DNA of 64,000 nucleotides from Burkholderiales bacterium (lineage in GTDB: Bacteria > Pseudomonadota > Gammaproteobacteria > Burkholderiales > SG8-41): positions 1 to 64,000 of the forward strand of contig JAHCAG010000013.1 in the NCBI GenBank assembly GCA_019635015.1. Reading direction: 5' to 3'. Numbering within the stretch: position 1 is the stretch's first letter; every line of letters begins with the position of its first letter. The notes under the pieces are model-generated. The model had not been told where the DNA came from. It saw nothing but the letters and a program-made list of their open reading frames with translations, and did no database searches. A program made the position numbers and the translations under genes. This document shows positions 1 through 9,579 of the stretch, piece by piece.

Positions 1-1185
1 GGCGCGCATCCGCGGATCCCGCCGTGCCGCCGGGTTGATGCGGCGGCGGGCGCGCCACAGTGCGCGCAGGGTCACTGCACCGATGCCCTTGATGTCGTGG
101 TGCTGCTGGAGCAGCGAAAAGGCTTCAAGAATCGCGCAGGGATCACGTTCGAAGATGGTTTCGTCCGGCGCTGACAACAGCTCTCCGCGCACCACGAACC
201 GCGGATTTAGCGGCGTGATCACCGAGCGGTTGGCCGGAGGAGCGATCCGCAGCGCAAGGTTCTGCAGCAGGATCGTGTTGAGCTGCGACACGGATTTTGC
301 AGTCTGGTAATAACGCTGCATCAGCCGTTCGCTGGCCCGGCGTCCGCCGCGGTTGGCGAAGCCCAGCTGGGTGGCCAGCGCGGTCTGGTGATCGAAAAGC
401 AGGCGGTCTTCGCGGCGTCCCGCGAGGTAATGCAGGCGGATGCGCAGGATTTCCAGCGTGCGTTCGTGCCGGCTGATCGCGCGTGCCTCGTCCCTGGTGA
501 TGAAGCCGCGCCGTGCCAGTTCCAGCCAGGTTCGCCCCAGTCCGGCAGCCCTGGATATCCACAGTATGGTGTTGAGGTCGCGCAGGCCGCCCGGACTTTC
601 CTTGAGGTTGGGCTCAAGGTTGGTCGACTGGTGACGGGAGTGACGCTCCTGCTGCTCGATGCGTTTGGCGTCGAGGAAAGCAGCGGGATCGATGGACTGC
701 AGCAGGCGGCGCGTGAATTTCCGATAGAGATTACGGTTGCCGCCGAGAAGACGGGATTCGAGCAGGTTGGTCTGCACCGTGACGTCACCGGCCGCGACTT
801 CGAAGCACTCGTCCAGCGTGCGTACGCTGTGCCCGACGTCGAGCCCGATGTCCCAGAAAGCTCCGACCAGGGTTTCGAGTTTTTCACGGAGTGCGGCATC
901 CGGCGCTCCGGGCAGCAGGATCAGGATGTCGACGTCGGAATGCGGAAACAGCAGGCCTCGGCCGTAACCGCCGACGGCAATCAGCGCGATGTCGTCCGGC
1001 ATGTCGCGCGCTTTCCAGGCCAGGCGAAGGTGACGGTCAGTGAGAAGAGAGAGCTGTCGCAGCACTTCTCGCCCCGTTTGCCCTGCTTCAAATTGTTGTT
1101 GCAGCGCCATGCGGTCTTCGGCGAGTGCCGTGCGCTGCGCATCCTGCGGAACAGGGCGGTGCCGGATGGCCGGACTGGTACGCAT
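1..1185 (-). CDS. glnD: Bifunctional uridylyltransferase/uridylyl-removing enzyme GlnD, N-terminal part
   Basis: GlnD attaches UMP to PII signalling proteins when nitrogen is scarce and removes it when glutamine is high, so it is the cell's glutamine sensor. The frame runs open from an ATG at 1185 to the window edge, giving about 395 residues of a protein usually near 850-900; the HD and ACT domains lie outside. The nucleotidyltransferase signature GGYGRG (residues 72-77) is followed by DVD (84-86), the metal-binding aspartates. Downstream is the helical GlnE/GlnD linker region, with ESPGGLRDLNTILW readable. The start lies 22 bases after the map stop on the same strand, so the two are probably co-transcribed. 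No clear Shine-Dalgarno precedes the ATG, so the exact start is less certain than the identity. Confidence 0.93.
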   Translation of the reverse strand, partial: MRTSPAIRHRPVPQDAQRTALAEDRMALQQQFEAGQTGREVLRQLSLLTDRHLRLAWKARDMPDDIALIAVGGYGRGLLFPHSDVDILILLPGAPDAALREKLETLVGAFWDIGLDVGHSVRTLDECFEVAAGDVTVQTNLLESRLLGGNRNLYRKFTRRLLQSIDPAAFLDAKRIEQQERHSRHQSTNLEPNLKESPGGLRDLNTILWISRAAGLGRTWLELARRGFITRDEARAISRHERTLEILRIRLHYLAGRREDRLLFDHQTALATQLGFANRGGRRASERLMQRYYQTAKSVSQLNTILLQNLALRIAPPANRSVITPLNPRFVVRGELLSAPDETIFERDPCAILEAFSLLQQHHDIKGIGAVTLRALWRARRRINPAARRDPRMRA

Positions 1186-1207
1186 GCGAGGTAGCTGCCG
1201 GTCCGGG

Positions 1208-1999
1208 TCAGGCGGGTGGTGCCGGAGTTCCTGCGGAAACCGTGAGCACCTCGTAGCCGTTTTCGGTCACCAGCACGGTGTGCTCCCATTGTGCCGACAG
1301 GCTGTGGTCCTTGGTGACGATGGTCCAGCCGTCGGCCATCTGGCGGATATCCGGCTTGCCGGCGTTGATCATCGGTTCGACGGTGAAGATCATGCCTGCT
1401 TCGAGGCGCATGCCCATGCCGGGCCGGCCATAGTGCAGGATCTGCGGCTCTTCATGGAAATTCCTGCCGATGCCGTGGCCGCAGAATTCGCGGACCACGC
1501 TGCAGCCGTTCTGCTCGGCGTGCACCTGGATTGCATGGCCGATGTCGCCGAGGGTGTTGCCCGGGCGGACGGCGCGTATGCCGCGCCACATGCATTCGTA
1601 GGTCAGATCGACCAGGCGGCGCGCCTGTATCGATGGCTGGCCGACGCAGAACATGCGGCTGGTATCGCCATGGAAGCCGTTCTTGATCACCGTGATGTCG
1701 ATGTTGATCACATCGCCGCCGCGGAGTTTTTTTTCGCCCGGCACGCCGTGACAGACCACGTGATTGACCGAGGTGCAGATGGATTTCGGATAGGGCGTGT
1801 AGCCGGGAGGCGTGTAGTTCAGCGGCGCCGGGATGGTCTGCTGCACGTTGACCATGTAGTCATGGCACAGGCGGTCGAGTTCGCCGGTGGTGACTCCCGG
1901 CTTGACGTGGGGGGTGATGAAATCGAGGACTTCGGCGGCCAGCCGGCCGGCGATGCGCATCTGGTCGATTTCTTCGCTGTTTTTGAGATTTACGGCCAT
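1208..1999 (-). CDS. map: Methionine aminopeptidase, type I
   Basis: This cytosolic metalloprotease removes the initiator methionine from nascent proteins. At 263 residues it has the usual length for type Ia bacterial MetAP. The expected metal ligands are all present: D101, D112, H175, E208 and E239. H84, in the segment CHGVPG, is the substrate-binding histidine. It lies head-to-head with rpsB, as in many proteobacteria, and is followed by glnD on the same strand. A TAGAAT hexamer on the minus strand (2068-2063) is a possible -10 element. The proline/alanine-rich last five residues are unremarkable. Confidence 0.97.
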   Translation of the reverse strand: MAVNLKNSEEIDQMRIAGRLAAEVLDFITPHVKPGVTTGELDRLCHDYMVNVQQTIPAPLNYTPPGYTPYPKSICTSVNHVVCHGVPGEKKLRGGDVINIDITVIKNGFHGDTSRMFCVGQPSIQARRLVDLTYECMWRGIRAVRPGNTLGDIGHAIQVHAEQNGCSVVREFCGHGIGRNFHEEPQILHYGRPGMGMRLEAGMIFTVEPMINAGKPDIRQMADGWTIVTKDHSLSAQWEHTVLVTENGYEVLTVSAGTPAPPA

Positions 2000-2339
2000 C
2001 AGGGAACGGGCATTGTGCGCCGGGCGGCAATGCGAAGGGTTGCGTTGTTGCGGGGACGGGCGATTCTAACAGGTTGTAACCATTCGAAAAATTCGGATTT
2101 CCCGGTAATCTTCACGGAGCCGCGCATGACGGCAATTGGCGGCGCCGGGCGGCTTGAGGGGGGCTGTCTTTGCGTGTTAAAATAACGAGTTAGCTCGATT
2201 CCTGTCGGCATCCGTATTCACCTGGTGAACGGGGGGCGGATCGGGCGACAACCCCACACACCTGCCGTCGTTAAGGGTGCCCGGATTTCCGGGTCGCAAT
2301 GGGCAGGTGGCGGATTAACCCTAACTGGAGATTCAGATC
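2000..2339. promoter_or_regulatory. Divergent map / rpsB intergenic leader region
   Basis: This 340-base gap holds the start signals of both map (minus strand) and the rpsB operon (plus strand). I see no credible gene in it; a short minus-strand open frame that would extend map upstream has no family resemblance. After the rpsB promoter there is about 150 bases of leader, starting with a small palindrome, CGAG-TTAG-CTCG, at 2186-2197. Long rpsB leaders are known sites of S2 autoregulation in other proteobacteria. Whether this one acts the same way is inference. Confidence 0.5.
2154..2183 (+). promoter_or_regulatory. Predicted sigma-70 promoter of rpsB-tsf
   Basis: TTGAGG (2154-2159) and TAAAAT (2178-2183) are separated by 18 bases. 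This is the best -35/-10 pair in the gap and would give a leader of roughly 150 bases before rpsB. It is prediction by eye only. Confidence 0.5.
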
Positions 2340-3092
2340 ATGTCAGTCACCATGCGCGAAATGCTCGAGGCCGGCGTCCATTTTGGCCACCAGACGCGTT
2401 ACTGGAATCCGAAAATGGCGCCTTACATTTTCGGTCACCGCAACAAGATTCACATCGTCAACCTCGAAAAGACGATGGCCATGTACCAGGATGCGATCAA
2501 GTTCGTGCGCCAGCTGGCGTCGAACAAGGGCACCATCCTGTTTGTCGGCACCAAGCGCCAGGCGCGCGAAATCGTGCGCGAGGAAGCGCAACGCTGCGGT
2601 TCCCCTTATGTCGATTATCGCTGGCTGGGCGGCATGCTCACCAACTACAAGACCGTCAAGGGATCGATCCAGCGGCTGAAGGACATGATGGCGATGCGTG
2701 AGGACGGCTCCTTCGAGAAGCTGTCCAAGAAGGAGGCGCTGCAGTATGAGCGCGAAATCGCCAAACTCGACCGCAGCCTGGGCGGCATCAAGGACATGAA
2801 CAGCCTGCCGGATGCGCTGTTTGTCATTGATGTCGGTTACCAGAAAGGCGCCATTTCCGAAGCGAAGAAGCTCGGCATTCCGGTCATCGGCATTGTCGAT
2901 ACCAATCACTCACCCGAAGGCGTGGATTACATCATTCCCGGCAACGACGATTCCAACCGCGCGATCAAGCTTTATGCGCGCGGCATGGCGGACGCCGTGC
3001 TCGAAGGGCGCAGCACCAGCATCAAGGAGATCGTCAGCGGCGGTTCCGACGAGTTTGTCGAGGTCGAGGACGCCGAAACCGCGGCGTCCTGA
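2340..3092 (+). CDS. rpsB: 30S ribosomal protein S2
   Basis: S2 joins the small subunit late and helps recruit S1. The protein is 250 residues, typical of the family. It opens with the universal [16 protein letters not shown] segment (residues 5-20) and carries the conserved [18 protein letters not shown] and [20 protein letters not shown] stretches. A GGAG Shine-Dalgarno lies about 9 bases before the ATG. tsf follows after a 72-base gap containing a terminator-like hairpin, the same arrangement as in Escherichia coli. Confidence 0.99.
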   Translation: MSVTMREMLEAGVHFGHQTRYWNPKMAPYIFGHRNKIHIVNLEKTMAMYQDAIKFVRQLASNKGTILFVGTKRQAREIVREEAQRCGSPYVDYRWLGGMLTNYKTVKGSIQRLKDMMAMREDGSFEKLSKKEALQYEREIAKLDRSLGGIKDMNSLPDALFVIDVGYQKGAISEAKKLGIPVIGIVDTNHSPEGVDYIIPGNDDSNRAIKLYARGMADAVLEGRSTSIKEIVSGGSDEFVEVEDAETAAS

Positions 3093-3112
3093 GACGGCTC
3101 CACGATACATTC

Positions 3113-3138
3113 AAGGGGCTGCTCAGCCCCTTTTTTTT
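3113..3138 (+). terminator. Intrinsic terminator/attenuator between rpsB and tsf
   Basis: A GGGGCT/AGCCCC stem with a short GCTC loop is followed directly by eight T residues. This is a textbook Rho-independent shape. Because tsf has no obvious separate promoter in the short gap, it probably acts as a partial terminator that makes EF-Ts less abundant than S2. That role is inference. Confidence 0.8.
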
Positions 3139-3164
3139 AAATTGGCGTAAGAGGAATGGCAGCA

Positions 3165-4073
3165 ATGGCGGAAATAACGGCGGGCATGGTGCGGGAACTG
3201 CGGGAAAAAACCGATGCCCCGATGATGGAATGCAAAAAGGCGCTGACCGAGGCCGGTGGCGATCTGGGCAAGGCGGAGGAAATCCTGCGGGTCAAACTGG
3301 GCAACAAGGCCAGCAAGGCGGCTTCACGTGTTGCGGCTGAAGGTGTGGTTGCGACCCATGTTGCGGCTGACGGCCGGCTGGGGGCCATCATTGAAGTGAA
3401 CTGCGAAACCGATTTTGTCGCCAAGAACGAGGATTTCCTCGCATTGACGGGTACGCTGGCCAGGCTGGTGGCGGAGCAGAAGCCCGCCGATGTTGCCGCG
3501 CTGTCGGCGTTGACGCTGGATGGCGTCACGGTGGAAGAGCGGCGCAAGGCGCTGGTCGGCAAAATCGGTGAAAACCTGTCGATCCGCCGCTTCGAGCGCA
3601 TGGAGGCCAAAGGCCGGCTGGCGACTTACATCCACGGTGGCGCCAAGATCGGCGTGATGCTCGACCTTGTCGGCGGCGACGAAGCCATGGGCAAGGACAT
3701 TGCAATGCACATTGCCGCGAGCAAACCCAAGTCGCTGGATGCTTCCGGTGTGCCGGCAGAGGCGATCGAGGCGGAGCGGCGCGTGGCTGCAGAAAAGGCG
3801 GCCGAGGATGCGGCCAAATCCGGCAAGACCATCCCGCCGGAAATCATGGCCAAGCGTGTCGAGGGATCGGTGCAGAAATTCCTCAAGGAAGTGACCCTGC
3901 TCGGCCAGCCATTTGTCAAAAACGACAAGCAGACTGTCGAGCAGTTGCTCAAGTCGGCGAATGCCGGCGTTGCACGCTTTGAACTTTACGTGGTCGGTGA
4001 AGGCATCGAGAAGAAGAAGGATGACTTTGCCGCTGAAGTGATGGCACAGGTCGGCCAAGCAAAGCAAAAATAA
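3165..4073 (+). CDS. tsf: Translation elongation factor Ts
   Basis: EF-Ts is the guanine nucleotide exchange factor that recharges EF-Tu. I use the ATG at 3165 (302 residues) rather than the in-frame ATG at 3156: the family begins MAEIT, and the AAGAGG Shine-Dalgarno is too close to 3156. The N-terminal [12 protein letters not shown] (residues 16-27) that contacts EF-Tu and the core [13 protein letters not shown] (79-91) are intact. The gene lies between rpsB and pyrH as usual. Confidence 0.98.
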   Translation: MAEITAGMVRELREKTDAPMMECKKALTEAGGDLGKAEEILRVKLGNKASKAASRVAAEGVVATHVAADGRLGAIIEVNCETDFVAKNEDFLALTGTLARLVAEQKPADVAALSALTLDGVTVEERRKALVGKIGENLSIRRFERMEAKGRLATYIHGGAKIGVMLDLVGGDEAMGKDIAMHIAASKPKSLDASGVPAEAIEAERRVAAEKAAEDAAKSGKTIPPEIMAKRVEGSVQKFLKEVTLLGQPFVKNDKQTVEQLLKSANAGVARFELYVVGEGIEKKKDDFAAEVMAQVGQAKQK

Positions 4074-4096
4074 TTAGTAAAAACAAGGACTTATAA

Positions 4097-4816
4097 ATGC
4101 CCGTTTCCCCGGCCTACAAGCGTATCCTGCTCAAGCTGAGCGGCGAGGCCCTGATGGGTGATGACAGTTATGGCATCAATCGCGACACCATCAACCGCAT
4201 CGTCGCCGAAATCGCGGAAGTGGCGCGACTGGGGGTGGAAGTTGCGGTGGTCATCGGGGGCGGCAATATATTCCGCGGGGTGGCACCCGGCGCCGCCCAC
4301 ATGGACCGGGCCACGGCGGATTACATGGGCATGCTGGCGACGGTCATGAACGCGCTGGCGATCCAGGATGCGATGCGCCAGGTCGGCCTGCTGAGCCGGG
4401 TGCAGTCCGCGCTCAACATAGAGCAGGTGGTAGAGCCGTACATCCGCGGCAAAGCCATGCGTTACCTGGAAGAGGGCAAGATCGTGATCTTTGCGGCGGG
4501 CACCGGCAACCCCTTTTTCACCACGGATACCGCCGCGGCGCTGCGCGGAATGGAGATGAACGTCGATCTCGTGCTCAAGGCAACCAAGGTGGACGGCGTA
4601 TACACCGATGACCCCAAGACACATCCGGACGCGATGCGTTACCAGCGGCTGACGTTCGACGAGGCGATCATCAAGAACCTGAAAGTGATGGACGCAACGG
4701 CGCTTACGCTCTGTCGCGACCAGAAGCTGCCGATCAACGTTTTCAGCATTTTCAAGCCGCAGGCGTTGAAACGGGTGGTGATGGGCGAAGACGAGGGAAC
4801 GATGGTACATGTCTGA
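4097..4816 (+). CDS. pyrH: UMP kinase (uridylate kinase)
   Basis: PyrH phosphorylates UMP to UDP in pyrimidine nucleotide synthesis. It belongs to the amino-acid-kinase fold and is a hexamer controlled by GTP and UTP in characterised bacteria. The 239-residue protein has the phosphate-binding [10 protein letters not shown] (12-21), the GGGNIFRG loop (54-61) and [10 protein letters not shown] (135-144), all family hallmarks. An AAGGA Shine-Dalgarno precedes the ATG. frr follows after 12 bases. Confidence 0.98.
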   Translation: MPVSPAYKRILLKLSGEALMGDDSYGINRDTINRIVAEIAEVARLGVEVAVVIGGGNIFRGVAPGAAHMDRATADYMGMLATVMNALAIQDAMRQVGLLSRVQSALNIEQVVEPYIRGKAMRYLEEGKIVIFAAGTGNPFFTTDTAAALRGMEMNVDLVLKATKVDGVYTDDPKTHPDAMRYQRLTFDEAIIKNLKVMDATALTLCRDQKLPINVFSIFKPQALKRVVMGEDEGTMVHV

Positions 4817-4828
4817 CTGGAGACGGCG

Positions 4829-5386
4829 ATGATTGCTGACGTTAAGAAAAACGCTGAACAGAAAATGAAAAAGACGGTCGAAGCGCTGAAGCTTGACCTG
4901 GGCAAGATCCGGACGGGGCGGGCGCATACCGGCCTGCTGGATCACGTGATGGTGGACTACTACGGCAATCCCACGCCGCTGCCGCAGGTGGCCAACGTCA
5001 CGCTGCTCGACGGCCGGACCATCGGAGTCAGTCCCTGGGAGAAGAAGATGGTCATCGCGGTGGAAAAGGCCATTCGCGATTCCGATCTGGGGCTTAATCC
5101 GGCTACCCAGGGCGACATCGTCAGGGTGCCGATGCCTGCATTGACCGAGGAGCGGCGCAGGGACCTGATCAAGGTCGTGCGGCACGAGGGGGAAAACGCG
5201 AAGGTGGCCGTGCGCAACGTACGCCGCGACGCCAACAACCAGCTGAAGGATTTGCTGAAGAAAAAGGAAGTCGCGGAAGACGACGAGCGGCGGGCGCAGG
5301 ATGACATCCAGAAACTGACCGACCGCTCGATCGCCGAAATCGACAAGGCGCTGGAGGTCAAGGAAGCAGACCTCATGGCGATCTGA
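4829..5386 (+). CDS. frr: Ribosome recycling factor
   Basis: RRF splits post-termination ribosomes together with EF-G. The 185-residue length and the conserved segments [30 protein letters not shown] and [20 protein letters not shown] are diagnostic. It sits in its standard place between pyrH and uppS, with 9 bases to the next start. Confidence 0.99.
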   Translation: MIADVKKNAEQKMKKTVEALKLDLGKIRTGRAHTGLLDHVMVDYYGNPTPLPQVANVTLLDGRTIGVSPWEKKMVIAVEKAIRDSDLGLNPATQGDIVRVPMPALTEERRRDLIKVVRHEGENAKVAVRNVRRDANNQLKDLLKKKEVAEDDERRAQDDIQKLTDRSIAEIDKALEVKEADLMAI

Positions 5387-5395
5387 AGCGCCGAC

Positions 5396-6163
5396 GTGTC
5401 CAGTTCGACACAGGCGATACCCGGAGTCGATGCGGTTCCGCGCCATGTCGCCATCATCATGGACGGCAACGGGCGCTGGGCAAAACAGCGTTTTCTGCCC
5501 CGGGTGGCGGGACACCGCCGCGGCGTCGAGGCGGTGCGCAACACGGTGCGTGCCTGTGCGGAGCGGGGTATCGGTGCCCTGACGCTGTTTGCGTTCAGCA
5601 GCGAAAACTGGCGGCGTCCGGCCGAGGAAATTTCCCTGCTGATGCAATTGTTCGTCAGCGCGCTGCAGCAGGAGGTGGATAAGCTGCACCAGAACCACGT
5701 CAGGTTCCGTGTCATCGGCGACCTTTCGCGCTTTGATCCGCTGCTCATCGACCTCATTGACAACGCGCAGCGCCTGACCGCAGGCAATGGCGGGCTGGTG
5801 CTGACGGTGGCTGCCAACTATGGCGGGCGCTGGGACATCATGCAGGCGGTCAACCGCCTGCGCCAGTCCGCGGGAGGCAGCGTTGCGCCTTGGACGGAAA
5901 ACGATCTGCTGCAACACCTTTCTCTGGGGGATCTGCCGGAACCCGACCTGTTCATACGCACCGGGGGCGAGCAGCGTATCAGCAATTTCCTGCTCTGGCA
6001 GCTGGCCTATACCGAGCTTTATTTCACCGATACCCTGTGGCCCGATTTTGACGCGGGAGCGCTGGACCAGGCGATCCTTTCCTACCGCGGACGGGAGCGC
6101 CGGTTCGGCCGCACCAGCGAACAGCTGGCTGCCGGGACCGCCGGGCGCAGTGCTCTCGGCTGA
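5396..6163 (+). CDS. uppS: Undecaprenyl diphosphate synthase (di-trans,poly-cis)
   Basis: UppS adds eight isopentenyl units to farnesyl diphosphate to make the lipid carrier for peptidoglycan and O-antigen synthesis. The 255-residue protein starts at a GTG and shows the catalytic MDGNGRWA motif (22-29, with D23 as the key acid), the FAFSSENW segment (65-72) and [15 protein letters not shown] towards the C-terminus. It begins the lipid block uppS-cdsA-dxr-rseP. The GTG has no strong Shine-Dalgarno, so it may depend on ribosomes finishing frr. Confidence 0.97.
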   Translation: MSSSTQAIPGVDAVPRHVAIIMDGNGRWAKQRFLPRVAGHRRGVEAVRNTVRACAERGIGALTLFAFSSENWRRPAEEISLLMQLFVSALQQEVDKLHQNHVRFRVIGDLSRFDPLLIDLIDNAQRLTAGNGGLVLTVAANYGGRWDIMQAVNRLRQSAGGSVAPWTENDLLQHLSLGDLPEPDLFIRTGGEQRISNFLLWQLAYTELYFTDTLWPDFDAGALDQAILSYRGRERRFGRTSEQLAAGTAGRSALG

Positions 6164-6186
6164 GGCGCCGCGGGTCTGAACCAGCG

Positions 6187-6999
6187 ATGCTGCGCGCCAG
6201 GATCATCACTGTTGCCATACTGCTGCCACTGTTCGTCGGCGGCATGTTCCTGCTTTCACCATTCTGGTGGGCCCTGCTGCTGCTGCCGCTGCTGCTGGCA
6301 GGGGGCTGGGAGTGGGCGGCACTTGCCGGGCTCGGACCCGCGGGGCGCGGCATCTTCTGCGCTTCGTTGCTGGCAACCGCAATCGTGATGCTGGCCGTGC
6401 CGGCGGGAAATTCCACGGTTCTTGACCTTGCAAGCTTCGGCGCGGCCATCGCATTCTGGCTACTGCTGGCACCGGTGTGGCTTTGGCGGGGCTGGCACGT
6501 GCGCGACTGGCGCGTCCTTGCAGTAACCGGCTGGATACTGATCGTGCCGACATGGCTGGCCCTCGTGCGGCTGCAACAGTGGCCCTGGGTGCTGCTGGCC
6601 GTTCTGGGCGTGGTCTGGGTGGCAGATATCGCCGCCTATTTTTCCGGACACATGTGGGGGCGCCGCAAACTTGCACCTGCAATCAGTCCGGGAAAAACCT
6701 GGGAGGGCGTGGCCGGGGCCGCTCTCGGTGTCGCGGTGTATCATGCCCTGGTATGGCGTTTCGGTTTTTCCGATGTGGCACCGCAGACTGCAACCGCGGC
6801 CATCCTCCTGGTGGCCTGCCTGTTGCCGCTCAGCATTCTCGGCGACCTGTTCGAGTCCTGGATCAAGCGCAAGGCGGGGGTCAAGGACAGCGGCAGGCTG
6901 TTGCCGGGCCATGGCGGTGTGCTGGATCGCATCGACGCGCTGACGGCAACGCTCCCGCTCGCCGCCCTGGTTGTTCCGTGGCTGCTGCAGCGGATGTAA
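6187..6999 (+). CDS. cdsA: Phosphatidate cytidylyltransferase (CDP-diglyceride synthase)
   Basis: CdsA makes CDP-diacylglycerol, the precursor of all phospholipids, at the inner membrane. The 270-residue sequence has about eight hydrophobic segments and the C-terminal family signature [20 protein letters not shown]. It follows uppS by 23 bases and precedes dxr by 4 bases, the usual betaproteobacterial order. Confidence 0.97.
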   Translation: MLRARIITVAILLPLFVGGMFLLSPFWWALLLLPLLLAGGWEWAALAGLGPAGRGIFCASLLATAIVMLAVPAGNSTVLDLASFGAAIAFWLLLAPVWLWRGWHVRDWRVLAVTGWILIVPTWLALVRLQQWPWVLLAVLGVVWVADIAAYFSGHMWGRRKLAPAISPGKTWEGVAGAALGVAVYHALVWRFGFSDVAPQTATAAILLVACLLPLSILGDLFESWIKRKAGVKDSGRLLPGHGGVLDRIDALTATLPLAALVVPWLLQRM

Positions 7000-7003
7000 A
7001 GAC

Positions 7004-8206
7004 ATGAAATATCTGACGATACTTGGATCCACCGGCAGCATCGGCGCGAGCACGCTGGACGTGGTGGCAAGGCATCCCCGGCTTTTCAGCGTGCTTGCGC
7101 TGACGGCGCGCTCACAGGTCGACTTGCTGTACCAGCAGTGTTGCCGTTTCGAGCCCCGTTATGCCGTCTTGCTTGACGAGGCATCGGCCGGACGGCTGCA
7201 GTCCCGGCTGCGTGCGGGAGGCATCGGCACCGAAGTGCTCAGCGGCGTGTCGGCGCTCGAAAAAGTCGCGGCGCTCGCGGAAGCCGATATCGTGGTCGCA
7301 GCCATTGTCGGCGTCGCCGGACTGCGTGCCACGTTGTCAGCTGCGCGTGCAGGCAAGAAAATCCTGCTGGCCAACAAGGAATCCCTGGTGACTGCGGGTG
7401 CCCTGTTCATGTCCGCAGTCCGTGCCAGCGGGGCGGAACTGCTGCCGATAGACAGCGAACACAATGCAATTTTCCAGTCGCTGCCGCCTTCCGGTGGCCG
7501 GTCGCTTGCCGAATGCGGTGTGCGGCGCATCCTGTTGACCGCTTCCGGAGGACCGTTCAGGACGCTGGCGCCGGCGAGGCTGGCGGCGGTGACGCCCGAG
7601 GAGGCCGTTGCGCACCCGAACTGGGTGATGGGGCGAAAGATTTCAGTGGATTCCGCGACGATGATGAACAAGGGGCTCGAGGTGATCGAGGCGCACTGGT
7701 TGTTCTCGGCACCGCCCGAGGTCATCGAGGTCGTGATTCATCCGCAGAGCGTCGTGCACTCGCTGGTTGAGTATTGCGACGGTTCGGTGATTGCGCAACT
7801 GGGCAATCCGGACATGCGCACGCCGATTGCGCACGCGCTGGGCCATCCGCAGCGCATCACTTCCGGGGCGGATTTCCTGGATCTGGCCCGCGTCGGCAAC
7901 CTGAGTTTCGAAACCCCGGACCTGGCGCGTTTTCCCTGTTTGCGCCTTGCCTACGATGCACTGCGGGCAGGGGATTCGGCAGTGGTTGCGCTGAATGCGG
8001 CCAATGAGGTCGCAGTGGCCGAATTCCTGGAGCGCAGGATTGCGTATACCGCGATTCCGGCATTGATCGAGCAGGTGGTCTCGAAGATGCCGGCACAGGC
8101 GGTGGATTCGATTGAAGATGTCGAGCGAATCGACATGGAGGCGCGGGCCGGGGCAATTGCCGCCTGTGCCGTGCGGGGCATCGGGCGTTCGGCCCATGCC
8201 GGTTGA
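7004..8206 (+). CDS. dxr: 1-deoxy-D-xylulose 5-phosphate reductoisomerase
   Basis: Dxr performs the first committed step of the MEP isoprenoid pathway, which feeds UppS upstream. I take the ATG at 7004 (400 residues), giving the expected [14 protein letters not shown] opening with the NADPH loop GSTGSIG at residues 8-14; an upstream in-frame start would overlap cdsA. Other hallmarks are [11 protein letters not shown], the metal-site segment [32 protein letters not shown] and [16 protein letters not shown]. Confidence 0.98.
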   Translation: MKYLTILGSTGSIGASTLDVVARHPRLFSVLALTARSQVDLLYQQCCRFEPRYAVLLDEASAGRLQSRLRAGGIGTEVLSGVSALEKVAALAEADIVVAAIVGVAGLRATLSAARAGKKILLANKESLVTAGALFMSAVRASGAELLPIDSEHNAIFQSLPPSGGRSLAECGVRRILLTASGGPFRTLAPARLAAVTPEEAVAHPNWVMGRKISVDSATMMNKGLEVIEAHWLFSAPPEVIEVVIHPQSVVHSLVEYCDGSVIAQLGNPDMRTPIAHALGHPQRITSGADFLDLARVGNLSFETPDLARFPCLRLAYDALRAGDSAVVALNAANEVAVAEFLERRIAYTAIPALIEQVVSKMPAQAVDSIEDVERIDMEARAGAIAACAVRGIGRSAHAG

Positions 8207-8218
8207 GGAAGGATTCCG

Positions 8219-9577
8219 ATGCTGACAATCATTGCATTCATCGTGGCGCTCAGCGTGCTGGTCGTGGTGCACGAGTTCGGCCATTACTGGGTTGCCCGCC
8301 GCTGCGGCGTGAAAGTGCTCCGCTTTTCGGTCGGCTTCGGCAAGCCCCTGTGGTCGAAGGTGATGGGACGCGACGGAACCGAATGGGTTGTCGCTGCAAT
8401 TCCGCTGGGCGGCTACGTCAAGATGCTCGACGAGCGGGAAGGGGATGTTCCCGAAAGCGAGTTGCACCGCGCATTCAACCGCAAGTCGGTGTGGCAGCGC
8501 TTTGCCATTGTCCTTGCCGGGCCGGCTGCGAATTTTGTCGCCGCAGTCTTGCTTTACTGGGTGCTTTTTCTGCACGGCATACCGGGATTGATACCCGTGG
8601 TGGCCGAGCCACCTCCGGCCAGCATTGCCGCACGTGCGGGATTCACCGCTGACGAAACCGTGCTCGCAGTCGATGGGGTGCGGGTGAAAACATGGCAGGA
8701 TTTCCGCTGGGTGGTTTTGCAGCGCGCGCTTGATCGCAGGGCGGTTCCGGTTGAATTGCAGACACCGCAGGGAGGGACGGTGGCACGCGAACTGCGATTT
8801 GACGAACTGGCGCCGCGGGACATCGAGGGTGATGTGCTGGGTGCGCTGGGGCTTTTGCGCCAGAGGCTGGTGCTGCCCCCTGTCATCGGCGAAGTGAGCG
8901 GGAATGGCGCCGGTGCACGGGCCGGCCTGCGGAGCGGGGATCGCATCGTGGCGATCGACGGCGAGCGGCCGGAAACCTGGGATGCGGTTGTGCAGAAGGT
9001 GCGTGCGGCTGCAGGCCAGCCCCTGCAGTTTCGCGTGCAGCGCGGTGAAATTGACCTGCCGCCGCTGGCGGTGACGCCCGACACGATAGAAGAAGGCGGT
9101 CTCCGCTTCGGACGCATCGGCGCCTCTCCGCGGATGGATCCCGCGTTGATGAAAGGCATGATCGCGGATGTCAGTTACGGACCGCTTGAAAGCGTCTCCC
9201 GTGCCGTTGCCAAGACCTGGGAGACGGCGCTGTTCAGCCTGCGCATGCTCGGCAAGATGGTGACCGGGGAAGTGTCCGTGAAGAACCTCAGCGGACCGAT
9301 CACCATTGCCGACTATGCGGGGCAATCCGCGCAGAATGGCTGGATTTCCTACCTCCTGTTTCTGGCGCTGATCAGCATCAGCCTCGGCGTCCTGAATTTG
9401 TTGCCGATCCCGTTATTGGACGGAGGGCACTTGATGTATTATTCGGTCGAGATTTTTACCGGAAAACCGGTGTCCGACAGGATCATGGAGGTCGGGCAGC
9501 AAGTCGGCATGACCTTGTTGTTCGTCTTGATGGCCTTTGCTCTCTTTAACGATATCAACCGCCTGATCGGCAGTTAA
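8219..9577 (+). CDS. rseP: RIP metalloprotease RseP (site-2 protease of the sigma-E pathway)
   Basis: RseP cuts the membrane-anchored anti-sigma factor RseA inside the bilayer after an initial periplasmic cut, releasing sigma-E. The 452-residue protein has the zinc motif HEFGH (18-22) in its first membrane segment and the partner NLLPIPLLDGGHL near the C-terminus (D401). Two PDZ regions lie between, as in the E. coli protein. It stands directly before bamA. Its presumed substrate and sigma factor are encoded at 35.6-36.8 kb in this window. Confidence 0.97.
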   Translation: MLTIIAFIVALSVLVVVHEFGHYWVARRCGVKVLRFSVGFGKPLWSKVMGRDGTEWVVAAIPLGGYVKMLDEREGDVPESELHRAFNRKSVWQRFAIVLAGPAANFVAAVLLYWVLFLHGIPGLIPVVAEPPPASIAARAGFTADETVLAVDGVRVKTWQDFRWVVLQRALDRRAVPVELQTPQGGTVARELRFDELAPRDIEGDVLGALGLLRQRLVLPPVIGEVSGNGAGARAGLRSGDRIVAIDGERPETWDAVVQKVRAAAGQPLQFRVQRGEIDLPPLAVTPDTIEEGGLRFGRIGASPRMDPALMKGMIADVSYGPLESVSRAVAKTWETALFSLRMLGKMVTGEVSVKNLSGPITIADYAGQSAQNGWISYLLFLALISISLGVLNLLPIPLLDGGHLMYYSVEIFTGKPVSDRIMEVGQQVGMTLLFVLMAFALFNDINRLIGS

Positions 9578-9579
9578 CT

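Noticed and set aside
1999-2211. Upstream minus-strand open frame of 70 codons ending at the map start
   Set aside because: It shows no family resemblance and occupies the divergent promoter region.
4091-5917. Minus-strand open frame of 608 codons opposite pyrH, frr and uppS
   Set aside because: It is a shadow of three well-recognised genes and has no domain signature.
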